Shown: positions 1 to 8,208 of the stretch, one piece after another
Position numbering within the stretch: the first letter of the stretch is position 1
Layout of the letters: each line of letters starts with the position of its first letter
Origin: Citrobacter sp. Cu233
GTDB taxonomy: Bacteria; Pseudomonadota; Gammaproteobacteria; Enterobacterales; Enterobacteriaceae
Assembly: GCF_030332225.1 (NCBI RefSeq)
Contig: NZ_JAOWIF010000028.1
Location: forward strand, 1 to 64,000
Direction: 5' to 3'
Length of the DNA stretch: 64,000 nt
Program-made: the position numbers and the translations under genes
Notes under the pieces: model-generated
The model's input: the letters and a program-made list of their open reading frames with translations, nothing else
Told to the model about the DNA's origin: nothing
Databases searched by the model: none

Positions 1-410
1 TTGCTGACACTATTGACCAGTTTTTTCGCTGATGGCCCCGTTGTCTGGCTGGTATCTGGAAGCGTAATTGTGACATCACCCTCAGCAGTGAAAAACTGCT
101 GCCAGTTCTGCTTGTCGTAATTCAGGCCACGAAGCGCCTCAGCACTCTGTGTCACCAGCGCGGCGGTTACCATATTCAGCGCCACGCGGGGAACGGCTGA
201 CCATGCAGCCCCCGACTGAGCAGGTCCGGTAAAGTTACTGACCATCGTCAGCCCTGTATTGCTCTCGATTGTTTTGACCGGGAGCGTATAAGGTATGCCT
301 CCCACGGTCACAACAATAAAATCACCGGCCGACAGTTCGGTGCTAAATGCAGTTCCTTCCCCTGTCACCTGGGCAGAATTATTCGTCAGGGTGAGTGTTC
401 CTGCTGACAT
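1..410 (-). CDS. Side tail fibre protein, N-terminal part (cut by window edge)
   Basis: The frame is open from ATG at 410 to the window edge (136 codons plus two bases). An AGGAGAT ribosome site sits just upstream of the start. The N-terminus begins MSAGTLTLTN and contains the segment ALRGLNYDKQNWQQ, which I recognise from N-terminal domains of lambdoid tail-fibre proteins. It presumably attaches the fibre to the tail tip. The receptor-binding C-terminus lies beyond the window. It is the last visible gene of the leftward late operon and follows cor after a terminator. Confidence 0.75.
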   Translation of the reverse strand, partial: MSAGTLTLTNNSAQVTGEGTAFSTELSAGDFIVVTVGGIPYTLPVKTIESNTGLTMVSNFTGPAQSGAAWSAVPRVALNMVTAALVTQSAEALRGLNYDKQNWQQFFTAEGDVTITLPDTSQTTGPSAKKLVNSVS

Positions 411-431
411 GACTATCTCCTGAATTCAGAT

Positions 432-457
432 AATAAAAAACCCGCCGGAGCGGGTTA
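432..457 (-). terminator. Rho-independent terminator after cor
   Basis: On the minus strand a GC stem (CCCGC/GCGGG with a TCCG loop) is followed by a T-rich run. It lies between the cor stop at 470 and the tail-fibre start at 410. Confidence 0.75.
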
Positions 458-469
458 TTTTTTGGTAAC

Positions 470-709
470 TCATTGAAGGCAATTCGACCTTGTGAAATTA
501 TTCTTATTCACCCATCTCCAGTTAAATGGATAACCGGCTCTGTATTCAGTCTGATTTGAGACTTTACGTACACCATAAATATCCACCGTTTGTGACTGTC
601 CACCCAGTAAGGCCTGGGCCTGACAAACAGGAGATTGTTTCTCCAGCAATGGTCCAGAACATGCTGAAAGAATAAAACTGACGACAAACAAAATAATTAT
701 ATTTCTCAT
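470..709 (-). CDS. cor: Cor-like superinfection-exclusion lipoprotein
   Basis: This 79-aa protein has a lipoprotein signal peptide with lipobox LSAC, so the mature form starts at the Cys. The body contains GGQSQTVDIYGVRKV and YPFNWRWVNKNNF, the hallmark of the Cor family of phi80, N15 and mEp167. Cor is an outer-membrane lipoprotein made by the lysogen that blocks FhuA-dependent phages. It sits between tail genes, where cor lies in those phages. A GTG three codons upstream (718) could also start it; ATG at 709 leaves a standard signal peptide. The upstream gap (719-817) is AT-rich with a TATAAT on the minus strand at 761-766, so it may be expressed independently in the lysogen. Confidence 0.8.
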   Translation of the reverse strand: MRNIIILFVVSFILSACSGPLLEKQSPVCQAQALLGGQSQTVDIYGVRKVSNQTEYRAGYPFNWRWVNKNNFTRSNCLQ

Positions 710-817
710 TTTCGGCACCAGTGCAAGTTATTTACATTAAAATAACCGAGCTGGATAAATATTATAAATAGATTAAACAGATCAATAATCTTAAATTGAT
801 CGTTAAAAGCGATCTCA

Positions 818-1495
818 TTAATCGTAATTAGCCGTGTTTATTGCCGTGATTGCCACACCTGAATTGACCGTGCCTACTGACCCGCCCCCGTTGCCGGCAT
901 TGTTAGCCGCCGCGTTTATTCTGCTTGTAGAGCCGTTATACCAGCAGCAGGTGTAGGCCTGAACAAGCACAATAGAAGGTGGCTGGGTATTATTGTTTTG
1001 CAATAACGTTCCCCCCATCGTTAGCGGCGCTACAGCCCATGAGCCAGGAAGAGTTTGATCGATATTTATCCCCCCATTATTTCCGGGCGTACCTACTGCC
1101 TGAAGATCTGAAAGCACCCTGGATTCATTGGTCAGAACGAGCTTTCTGTTCGCATCCCAGATCGCCATTCCCCATTTTGGCAAAGTCTGAGGGAAGATGG
1201 CAAAAACATAAACATCCATGGTAAAAGGTCGGTTGTATGGATTAATGCCGCCGGCACTGAATACCCCACCAAAACGCCCTGTGCTGAGCGCCACCCCACC
1301 ATAGTCAGTATTTCTTACTCTGCTAAAGGCTATTGCAGGATAAGAATCATCAAGCGGAACGGTTACTGTTGCTGTCTGATAAGAGCCGTTCGCGACAGAA
1401 TCAGCAGTTAACTTTCTGTACAGACAGAAAGGAGTGGAGTCAGGGGTTATAAACGGATTTCCATTCACATCGATGAGTGCCCCATAGTCAGCCAT
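818..1495 (-). CDS. Phage tail-tip/fibre-associated protein (DUF6453-like)
   Basis: This 225-aa protein has no signal peptide. It begins MADYGALIDVNG and is rich in Gly, Asn, Ser and Thr, as expected for a beta-rich tail accessory protein. It resembles the DUF6453-type proteins found next to J in Salmonella and Citrobacter lambdoid phages; that name is from memory. Its start directly abuts the stop of the 101-aa gene upstream, so the two are probably co-translated. Function unknown; a role at the tail tip or fibre base is inferred from position. Confidence 0.6.
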   Translation of the reverse strand: MADYGALIDVNGNPFITPDSTPFCLYRKLTADSVANGSYQTATVTVPLDDSYPAIAFSRVRNTDYGGVALSTGRFGGVFSAGGINPYNRPFTMDVYVFAIFPQTLPKWGMAIWDANRKLVLTNESRVLSDLQAVGTPGNNGGINIDQTLPGSWAVAPLTMGGTLLQNNNTQPPSIVLVQAYTCCWYNGSTSRINAAANNAGNGGGSVGTVNSGVAITAINTANYD

Positions 1496-1801
1496 TTACG
1501 CTTTCTCCAGGTAAACAACGAGTTCACAGGCATTCGCCGGATAATTGCCGATACCTACATCGCTCGCTGACATAACCGATATCGTATTACCTGAAGCAAC
1601 GATGCGCCGCCCCACAGCGGCATTACCCGATGACTCCAGTGAAACAACAAAACCAACTTTCATCCCGGCAGGGATGGTGAACGACCATGAGCCGGACGTT
1701 TGCCCGGCACTAAGCTGAATTCTGCCAACAACAGAAACAGGTTTAATTCCATAGTTATTTGGGACACCGTTAGCATCCCATGTCTGAATTCCCCACGACA
1801 T
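1496..1801 (-). CDS. Small phage tail protein downstream of J
   Basis: This 101-aa protein begins MSWGIQTWDANG. Both it and the next protein open with a similar short motif (W.iq.wDanG / MaDyGaliDvnG), suggesting related tail-tip folds. Its ATG overlaps the stop codon of the tape-measure/J chimera (TGATG arrangement), showing translational coupling in the tail operon. It is beta-rich without membrane segments. Exact role unknown. Confidence 0.6.
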   Translation of the reverse strand: MSWGIQTWDANGVPNNYGIKPVSVVGRIQLSAGQTSGSWSFTIPAGMKVGFVVSLESSGNAAVGRRIVASGNTISVMSASDVGIGNYPANACELVVYLEKA

Positions 1802-4800
1802 CAGAACACCCCTGTTAATTTGCCGATCTGCACGCGAAGCACCCCGTTTCCGTCTTTAACACTGTAATTCAGGTTGGTCATTTTCGTTGCGCCCTCCCCG
1901 GCAACAGCCCCGTTCATTTCAAACGTCCCGTCTGATTTCATGATGGTTCCGGTTTGTCCCTGGATATAATTAGCGGAGCGCAGTTCGCCAATTTTTGCCA
2001 GCGTGATTTGACCATACTGAATAAAAGCATCGCTGATAAACACCTGACCATTAACAACAGCAAACGGAGAATATTGCGTATCACCACTGCCACTCATCAG
2101 GACAAACTGGTTAGCGTTAAACCCGACGCGGGTGACTACCGGCTTACCCGCTTCTGCCAGCACTGCTATCGACATCCCGGCGCTGTAAAAAATATCGTTG
2201 ATACGCACTCCGGCTTTCAGGGTATGAATGGCCGTTGCACCTGAAGCGTCAACGGTGGCGGTAAGCTTATCCTCAAGCGAGGCGGTTACGTCCTCAATCT
2301 GCGCCTGCACCTGCGTTGACAGCTCGGCCATCGCCTTATCCACACTGGCGACCGTCGTTTTAACCACCAGGATATCCGCATTTAAAAGTTTGCGGTACCG
2401 TTGGTCTACGAAACTGCCAATCTCTTTACCAAACTGCTCCCAACCACCTGACGTTTGCGTACTGGTGTTCCCGTCACCCTGTATAGTGATGTAGACAACA
2501 GGCGCAACACCTGCACCGCCGGATGATTGCCCATTCGTATCGTCAACTGCCCTGACGCCCAGAGATCCATTTGATGCGCGTGCGAGTGGCATAATGGCTT
2601 CTGGCCCTGCCTCACCAAATACTCCGGCCCCCTTCGCAAAAGCGAACACCTGCGGGGAGTTATAAACACCGCCGCTGTATGAACTGAGAGATGGAGAATC
2701 ATATACGCCACCTTTCGCATTGAATTTGATGCTGGAGGCTGCATTGTCGTATGCACCAGATGGCGTACTACCACCCGATGCACCACCGACAAAAGCAGAT
2801 GTTGCCGCACCGAATATGCTCTGAAGCGCACTGGACAACGCTATGCGGGTGGCGATTTTCGCCAGGTCAGAAAGAACAGAAACCGTGAAGCTTTTAAAAC
2901 TAAGCTTCCCGGTCGTAGCAAACAGCGCGAGCGAATCTGTCATGCTGTCAAACAGACTTCCTGCGTAACCAGCCATCTGACTGTTAGCGTCCCGGGCACT
3001 GTCTACCCAGTTTTTCACGCCGCGCCGGAAACCGGCGGTGTAATCCTTTTCGGCATCCAGCCGATCATCAACGCTTTGCTGGGTGATCTGTAGTTCACGC
3101 TGTTTGGCAGACTCAAGATCAGCCAGGCGGGCCTGATACTCCGCTGAACTGTGATCGGTGAAATCCTTGTCCAGTGTCGCACGGCGTTGCTCGAACCGGT
3201 TGATGATGGCAAGGCGTGCATCAGCATCGGCAGATTCGCGGTCTGACTGGCTGTATTTACCCAGCCCCTGCGCAGCTTCCCTCTGCATAGCATTGGCTTC
3301 TTCCTGCCATTTGCGGCTTTCCTGTTGGTACTTCTCCGAGAGCTTGCGCAACGCAGCTTCCTTCTCCAGCAACGCGTTCGCCTGCAACTGGGCCCGAATC
3401 TGGCCCTGCATATTGACCAGGCTCTGCTGGTCAGCGGTCAGGTGCTGGCCTTTAAGCTGCGAAATTTTCTCATTGAACGCAGCAAGCTGATTGGCTGATG
3501 CTGTGAGTTTATCGCTGCTCTGTGCCTGCTCACGCAACACGGCATTTTGCTGCTGAGCCTGTGCCAGCGCACGCTGCCCCTCACTCTCTCCTGTAGCTTT
3601 GGGCTTTTTGGGCTGCTCTCTTTTAACTGCCTTGTCGTACTCGTCGTTGATGCCCTTCAGGATCCGCTTGTAATCCCCGGAATCTGACGAGTAGATGCTG
3701 CTGTTAAGCTTTTTGATCGCCTCGGCGCGCTTCTCAGCAGCACTGGTTCCGGCTTCCATATAGCTCTTTAAACCAGCGGAATTTTTAATGCGCTCGCTTT
3801 GAGCTTCAGCGTAGCCCGCTTTGCTGGCCGCCAGAAAACGCCGGGTCTGGTCATCAAAATCTTTCTGGTTTTTGCCGAGCGCATCACTCCAGGAAACGGC
3901 CTCTCCCAGACCACCAAGCACACCCCATTCCCGGCCAAGGCTTTTCAGCTTATCAAGGTAGGTATCAGCCTGTGCAGCCAGCTCCTGAAGGCGAATTTTT
4001 TCCGCATTCAGTGCCTGCTCCATGATGATTTGGGTGGCCTGTGCCGTTTGCCCTTTGCTGTTGAGGCTGACCACCTGCTGAATAATCGACTCATTCAGCG
4101 CCACGCCCTGGGCGGTAAGCTGCTGCATGGCATTAATAGGGTCGCCTTTAAGTGCCGTGATTTTACTGACCAGCTCATCAGCGTTGCCGCCGGCCTCTGC
4201 GTAAGCATTCGCGACGGTAGCAACCTCTGTTAGCATCGAGCCACTGAAGCCGCCTTTAGCTGCAGCGGTTACCGCACTTAATGAGCTTTCGGTATCACCG
4301 AGTGCAGAATTCAGTGATTTAAGATCCGATGCAGAAATACTCGCTGACGCGCGCAGGCTTAACACTGCTTCGTTAAGCTTTTTAGTCTGCTCCTCGGACT
4401 TTTTAAACTCGCTGTAGAGATAGGTGCCTGCGGCGGCCAGCGCAGTCAAACCGATACCAACAGGGCCACCCAGCAGGCTCATCGCCGCACTGAGCGCCCT
4501 GCTGCTGGTCGCGGCGACACGCTGCGTAAATGTCAGTTGCGTATTTGCTGCGGCGGCGGCTTCAGTTGCCGCCGTCAACGCTGCCTTACCTCCTGTTTCA
4601 GCCAGCTCGGCTGCGGCCACTCCAGCTTTTGCTGCCTTCAGTTTCTCCAGTCCGCTGGCTTCGAGCTTGTTGGCTTCGAGGATAGCGCGCTCATTCTTCA
4701 GGTGCTCATCCTGATAGCTGACATTCAGGCCAAATTGCTTATTTACCGCGGACTGTTTGACGTAATACTCGTCAAGAGCGATAGCCTGGTCACGCTGCGC

Positions 4801-5043
4801 CTTGGCGGCTGCAATCGTTTTTTCGGCAATAGCCACTTTATTGATAGCCGCCTGCCGTTCGGCCTGTGCAACAGCGATCTGGCTTTGTGCAGCAGACGCC
4901 AGTTCTGCCGCCGCACTTTTGGCGGCATCTTGTTGTGTCTTCCAGCCTCCCGCGCTGCCGTCCAGTTGCCCTTTCAGAGAATGAACCGCCGGGATGAGCG
5001 CATTGATGATGCTACTGCTGGCAACATTACTTCCGGCTGCCAC
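1801..5043 (-). CDS. Chimeric ORF: tape measure protein fused to J-type tail-tip C-terminus
   Basis: This 1080-codon frame has two unrelated parts. Residues 1 to about 887 are a lambda GpH-type tape measure protein: long Ala/Lys/Glu/Gln coiled coil, a hydrophobic segment near residue 190-205 (LLGGPVGIGLTALAAAGTYL), and the C-terminal GEAGPEAIMPL motif. After VDQRYRKLLN the sequence switches to the C-terminal region of a host-specificity J protein (DUF1983-like: FVLMSG, SPFAVVNGQVFISDAFI). The genes normally between H and J (M, L, K, I and most of J) are missing, so a deletion joined them in frame near 2370-2390. The frame begins at a GTG with no proper start region, because its true N-terminus was removed by the deletion that joined it to portal. 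Probably non-functional. Confidence 0.85.
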   Translation of the reverse strand: MAAGSNVASSSIINALIPAVHSLKGQLDGSAGGWKTQQDAAKSAAAELASAAQSQIAVAQAERQAAINKVAIAEKTIAAAKAQRDQAIALDEYYVKQSAVNKQFGLNVSYQDEHLKNERAILEANKLEASGLEKLKAAKAGVAAAELAETGGKAALTAATEAAAAANTQLTFTQRVAATSSRALSAAMSLLGGPVGIGLTALAAAGTYLYSEFKKSEEQTKKLNEAVLSLRASASISASDLKSLNSALGDTESSLSAVTAAAKGGFSGSMLTEVATVANAYAEAGGNADELVSKITALKGDPINAMQQLTAQGVALNESIIQQVVSLNSKGQTAQATQIIMEQALNAEKIRLQELAAQADTYLDKLKSLGREWGVLGGLGEAVSWSDALGKNQKDFDDQTRRFLAASKAGYAEAQSERIKNSAGLKSYMEAGTSAAEKRAEAIKKLNSSIYSSDSGDYKRILKGINDEYDKAVKREQPKKPKATGESEGQRALAQAQQQNAVLREQAQSSDKLTASANQLAAFNEKISQLKGQHLTADQQSLVNMQGQIRAQLQANALLEKEAALRKLSEKYQQESRKWQEEANAMQREAAQGLGKYSQSDRESADADARLAIINRFEQRRATLDKDFTDHSSAEYQARLADLESAKQRELQITQQSVDDRLDAEKDYTAGFRRGVKNWVDSARDANSQMAGYAGSLFDSMTDSLALFATTGKLSFKSFTVSVLSDLAKIATRIALSSALQSIFGAATSAFVGGASGGSTPSGAYDNAASSIKFNAKGGVYDSPSLSSYSGGVYNSPQVFAFAKGAGVFGEAGPEAIMPLARASNGSLGVRAVDDTNGQSSGGAGVAPVVYITIQGDGNTSTQTSGGWEQFGKEIGSFVDQRYRKLLNADILVVKTTVASVDKAMAELSTQVQAQIEDVTASLEDKLTATVDASGATAIHTLKAGVRINDIFYSAGMSIAVLAEAGKPVVTRVGFNANQFVLMSGSGDTQYSPFAVVNGQVFISDAFIQYGQITLAKIGELRSANYIQGQTGTIMKSDGTFEMNGAVAGEGATKMTNLNYSVKDGNGVLRVQIGKLTGVF

Positions 5044-5060
5044 CTCATGCAGTACAAAGC

Positions 5061-5435
5061 TCAGTTGCCCGGCACCGCGGGTAGCGCCGGAGAACTGGTC
5101 AGCATTCGCCGCCGGAAAACCAATCGCCCTCGCCGCGCTGACCGTTTTTGATATTGCATCAGCCAGCTCGTTCGCCTGTGCGGTCGCCTGACCCCTTTTG
5201 TGTCACGGCGCATCAGCCGTGGCGGCATCTTGGCGATATCACTCGCAATCAGTGATATGCAGGCGAACACAGCATAATAAGAAAGAACGGTGTCCTGATT
5301 AATTTCAAGGTTACGCTGCCATGCCCCGGCGAATGGTTCATGCATAAAGCCGAATAATGGCGACCAGCCTCCGCGGCTGACAGGCTGCTGCAGGGCTTTT
5401 TCTTTTCCCTGTTTTCTCCGGAAAGGATTCCACAT
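5061..5435 (-). pseudogene. Portal protein N-terminal stub fused out of frame to tape-measure DNA
   Basis: Residues 1 to about 80 (MWNPFRRKQG ... ASDIAKMPPRLMRRDTKG) are the start of an HK97-type portal protein, normally over 400 aa. At about 5195-5205 the DNA switches to the tape measure gene. The portal frame then reads a meaningless tail to a stop at 5061, while the tape-measure frame meets a TGA at the junction. One deletion therefore removed most of portal, protease, capsid, head-tail connector and tail-tube genes. ATG at 5435 overlaps the stop of the 55-aa gene upstream. Confidence 0.85.
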
Positions 5436-5602
5436 TAGCCGTTCTCCGCTTTTCGCTTGTTCTTTTTGCCACCAGTACGTGCGCCGGTGAAATATTCAGC
5501 CTTACCAAGCAGTACCAGCACCCGTGCGCACCGATCGTCCACGGTTTTCACGTCTCCCGACTCCGAATCATGGGTGCGTTGCAGATATCTGATTTTTGCC
5601 AT
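5435..5602 (-). CDS. Small phage protein between terminase and portal
   Basis: This 55-aa ORF begins MAKIRYLQRT and contains GDVKTVDDRCARVLVLLGKA, then a basic tail. Similar small proteins sit between terL and portal in HK97-like phages; the function is not known to me. Its TAA overlaps the portal ATG. It looks intact although both neighbours are truncated, so the two deletions flank it closely. Confidence 0.65.
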   Translation of the reverse strand: MAKIRYLQRTHDSESGDVKTVDDRCARVLVLLGKAEYFTGARTGGKKNKRKAENG

Positions 5603-5605
5603 GCA

Positions 5606-6502
5606 TTACGGCGGGGTTTTCCTGAACTCCCGGTAAAGAAATTTCTCATCCACTGAAAATCCCAGGTTGGGGTTAACCATGGCAAGATTGTCCACCAGCA
5701 GATGTTCGCCGCTGGCCACCATTTCAGGAGGATGTTCAAAAATAACGGGCAGAAAATGGGGATCGACTATCTTCCCGTCACGCACATCACGGGCGTACTG
5801 AAGTTTCTGCCTGAACACGCCTGCCGGCGGGTCATTCGACTGCGTGGTGGTGTACATCACAAAGCCTTCAGGCCGCGATGCCAGACCACCAGTCGCCTCA
5901 CGTAGCATGTCGTCCGAATTGTGCTGCTTTCCGAACAGCCACAATTCATCTATCAACGTGCCGACCGACTTAATACCCGAAACCGTATTGGGATCGGCAG
6001 CTACTACCTTAAGCGTGGTATCTGTGCCTCGGTGGGTGATCGTCCGTATGTGGGTCTGAACCTGACACAGGTCATCCAGATCATCGTCACGCTTTACCAT
6101 GTCCCGCGCTGGATTAAAGGCGTTAGTGGCAACTTCAACAGTTGGCGCAATAATGGTGTATCCGGCCGCCTGCCGCCAGTTGAGCAGCAGCGCCGTCATC
6201 ATGATCCCTGCAGCAAGTGTAGATTTGGAATTCTTTTTCGGGATCAGTACAAATACTTCCGTGATGTGCCGTCGCCCGGTTTCTGCGTCATAAGAGCCAA
6301 ACAAAGCAGCCACCAGGTCGAACACCCACTGCGCACAGGCATCTCCAAAGGTCGGAGAACCAGGCGCATCTACGATTTTTAATTGCCTGAAGACGCTAAG
6401 CGCTATTTCAGCCTGCTCAGGATAGATTGGCGCAGGAATAATAGACTGCCCTTTTTTCAGGCGATCCGCCCAGTCGGGGCAGGCAGTAGTCCATTCGGGC
6501 AT
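5606..6502 (-). pseudogene. terL: Terminase large subunit, truncated after the ATPase domain
   Basis: The 298-aa product matches the N-terminal half of an HK97-type (Terminase_1) large subunit, usually about 550 aa. It keeps a Walker A-like IPKKNSKST, a Walker B-like VGTLIDELWLF and the TTQSNDPPAG region. The frame ends REFRKTPP directly before the 55-aa gene, so the C-terminal nuclease domain is gone. The remnant could bind ATP but cannot cut DNA. Start is ATG at 6502, two bases after the small-subunit stop. Confidence 0.85.
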
Positions 6503-6504
6503 AG

Positions 6505-7011
6505 TTATTTCTCTCGGTTATTCACCACCAGCTTGGGTGGTTGCTGGACGGCAAATTTATTGGCAGCTTTTTTAGCGGCGTCGCTTTTGGCATCTTTTTT
6601 ACCCGTTTCACCCATTTTAGGGTGCTTATACGGGAGCATTGCCTTTGCAGCATCCTTCCTCACGTCAATATCTTCGGTGGCATCGTTCATTACGGCCATC
6701 AGGAACTTGAGCGGATCATCAAAAGTACCAACAACAGTGGGTGCCTCTGGCGGTGGCGTTGGAGTCCTGTGTTTTTCAGTATTGTTTACCGCTGGGGTAT
6801 AAACATTTTGACGGTACGTCGGTACGTCGTCCGTTTCGATGACTTCCCTCTTTTTTCGCCCAATAAACGCGATGACCTCCGGGTCTTTTGCAAGTTGCGA
6901 ACCCTTTGACCGTGCGGATTTCTCAGAATATCCCGCCTTTATTGCCGCATCCTTTTGAGACATACCGGACATCAGCGCGACAGCGAATTTTCGCTTTTGC
7001 GCTGTTAACAT
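6505..7011 (-). CDS. terS: Terminase small subunit
   Basis: This 168-aa protein has an N-terminal helix-turn-helix of the Terminase_2 type (MLTAQKRKFAVALMSGMSQK, then DAAIKAGYSEKSARSKGSQL), a middle oligomerisation region and a Lys/Ala-rich C-terminus. It would recognise the packaging site and load the large subunit. ATG at 7011 is chosen because a GGAGGG site precedes it; a longer frame to 7107 lacks one. The small subunit looks whole although its partner is truncated. Confidence 0.8.
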   Translation of the reverse strand: MLTAQKRKFAVALMSGMSQKDAAIKAGYSEKSARSKGSQLAKDPEVIAFIGRKKREVIETDDVPTYRQNVYTPAVNNTEKHRTPTPPPEAPTVVGTFDDPLKFLMAVMNDATEDIDVRKDAAKAMLPYKHPKMGETGKKDAKSDAAKKAANKFAVQQPPKLVVNNREK

Positions 7012-7079
7012 GTTTATACCCTCCAGAGGGGAATTTTTTCTGTGCGTGAGGGGGAGCGCGGTGTCCAGGGCGATTGAGG

Positions 7080-7189
7080 TTAACACCCAACCCTCCCCCC
7101 CATGCAAATGAGAATCACTATCATTAGATATGAAATGATTTCAAATACAATCAATATCGAATGGCATTGAGAAGCATTATCAATTGATA
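7080..7189. other. AT-rich intergenic region with reiterated ATCA/GATAT motifs; candidate packaging site
   Basis: Between the HNH gene and terS lies AT-rich DNA with reiterated short motifs such as ATTAGATAT, ATTGATAT and TATCAATTGATA. In cos phages with an HNH endonuclease next to terS, the cos/terminase-binding site lies hereabouts. No cos core can be proven by eye. Confidence 0.25.
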
Positions 7190-7558
7190 TCAAATCACAA
7201 CTATGCCTGACTCCTGGGCGTCATCGGTGATTGAATGTTTCAGGGCCTCTCCATCAGGTCGTCCCGTCGAGGCTTCACGCGCAGACTTACCTGAGTGACA
7301 ATCAATGCATAGCGTCCACAGATTGGACTCATCGTTATCACCGCCAAACTGTAACGCCACACGGTGATCCAGTTCGCTGTCATGCAGGTCAACGATGCGA
7401 CTGCACATACAGCAGTGACCACCATCACGGATATAAATTCGGCGCTTCAGACCCACCCTGGCACTACCACTAATGCGCCGATTCTCACCATAGACAGGCT
7501 TAATTCGTCGGGTATCGATGGCTTTTAATCGTGGCTGTAATGTCTTTAGCCTGGACAT
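7190..7558 (-). CDS. HNH endonuclease next to terminase
   Basis: This 122-aa protein carries a zinc-finger HNH nuclease module: CCMCSRIVDL, then ELDHRVALQFGG, then NLWTLCIDCHSGK. In HK97-like phages this family (gp74-like) works with the terminase in cos cleavage and head maturation. Start ATG at 7558 follows a GGAGG site. The gene is intact though the terminase large subunit is not. Confidence 0.8.
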   Translation of the reverse strand: MSRLKTLQPRLKAIDTRRIKPVYGENRRISGSARVGLKRRIYIRDGGHCCMCSRIVDLHDSELDHRVALQFGGDNDESNLWTLCIDCHSGKSAREASTGRPDGEALKHSITDDAQESGIVVI

Positions 7559-7599
7559 GTAACCTCCATGCCTGGTGGATTATGTGGCTTGGGAGGGTG

Positions 7600-8208
7600 T
7601 TAGCACTCCATCACCGGAAACATAGCCAGTCGCCATGCGCGGCGGCGCTCTGTGCGAGGTGTTCTATCCGGGTGTTGTTCTACCGGTTCACCATCTGCAT
7701 GATCAACCAGCGAGTAACACGGATAAATTACTTCGTCGCCATGTGCATCACCAACGGCATAATCAGCTGGCTTGCTGCTATCCCACCGCGCCAGTACACG
7801 CTCAATATGATGCTGTGGGACGCTGTAGCAGACACCGTGAATCAGTTTCGGCAGCTTAATGTAATTAATGCGCGCTTTGTCGGCCGCTATCAACCGTTCT
7901 GCTATCTGCATCTGATACTGAGGTGGCCGGCCAGTGCCGAGATAAAAACTGATTAGATGATCTGGATATTCGTCTATCCATTTGCGGAAACCGTCAACCG
8001 ATTCGGACAGCGGCAACGCATCATCTTCCATGATCACAACCCGGCAATCCTGCTTTGAAGCCCATTCAAGCGCGCGGCGGTGATTCCAGTTAGCGCCATT
8101 GTCACCGCTATCAATTAGCAGAACTGCACTAAATAATCCAGCCAGACACAATGCCTGCTTGTGTCGTGAATGGTGTCCGACAACCACAAACTTTATTTGT
8201 GTTTCCAA
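7600..8208 (-). CDS. Phage glycosyltransferase-like protein
   Basis: This 202-aa protein shows a DxD-like acidic motif in a GT-A context (RVVIMEDDALPLSESVDGF), as in small glycosyltransferases. It begins at TTG (8208) with GGAG upstream and overlaps the end of the larger glycosyltransferase gene by 16 bp, so the two are translationally linked. Substrate and acceptor are unknown. Possible targets are virion proteins, host surface sugars or modified DNA; nothing here decides between them. Confidence 0.6.
   Translation of the reverse strand: METQIKFVVVGHHSRHKQALCLAGLFSAVLLIDSGDNGANWNHRRALEWASKQDCRVVIMEDDALPLSESVDGFRKWIDEYPDHLISFYLGTGRPPQYQMQIAERLIAADKARINYIKLPKLIHGVCYSVPQHHIERVLARWDSSKPADYAVGDAHGDEVIYPCYSLVDHADGEPVEQHPDRTPRTERRRAWRLAMFPVMEC

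Noticed and set aside
979-1224. 81-codon plus-strand frame with plausible start
   Set aside because: It is the shadow of the DUF6453-like gene; no ribosome site and no family resemblance.
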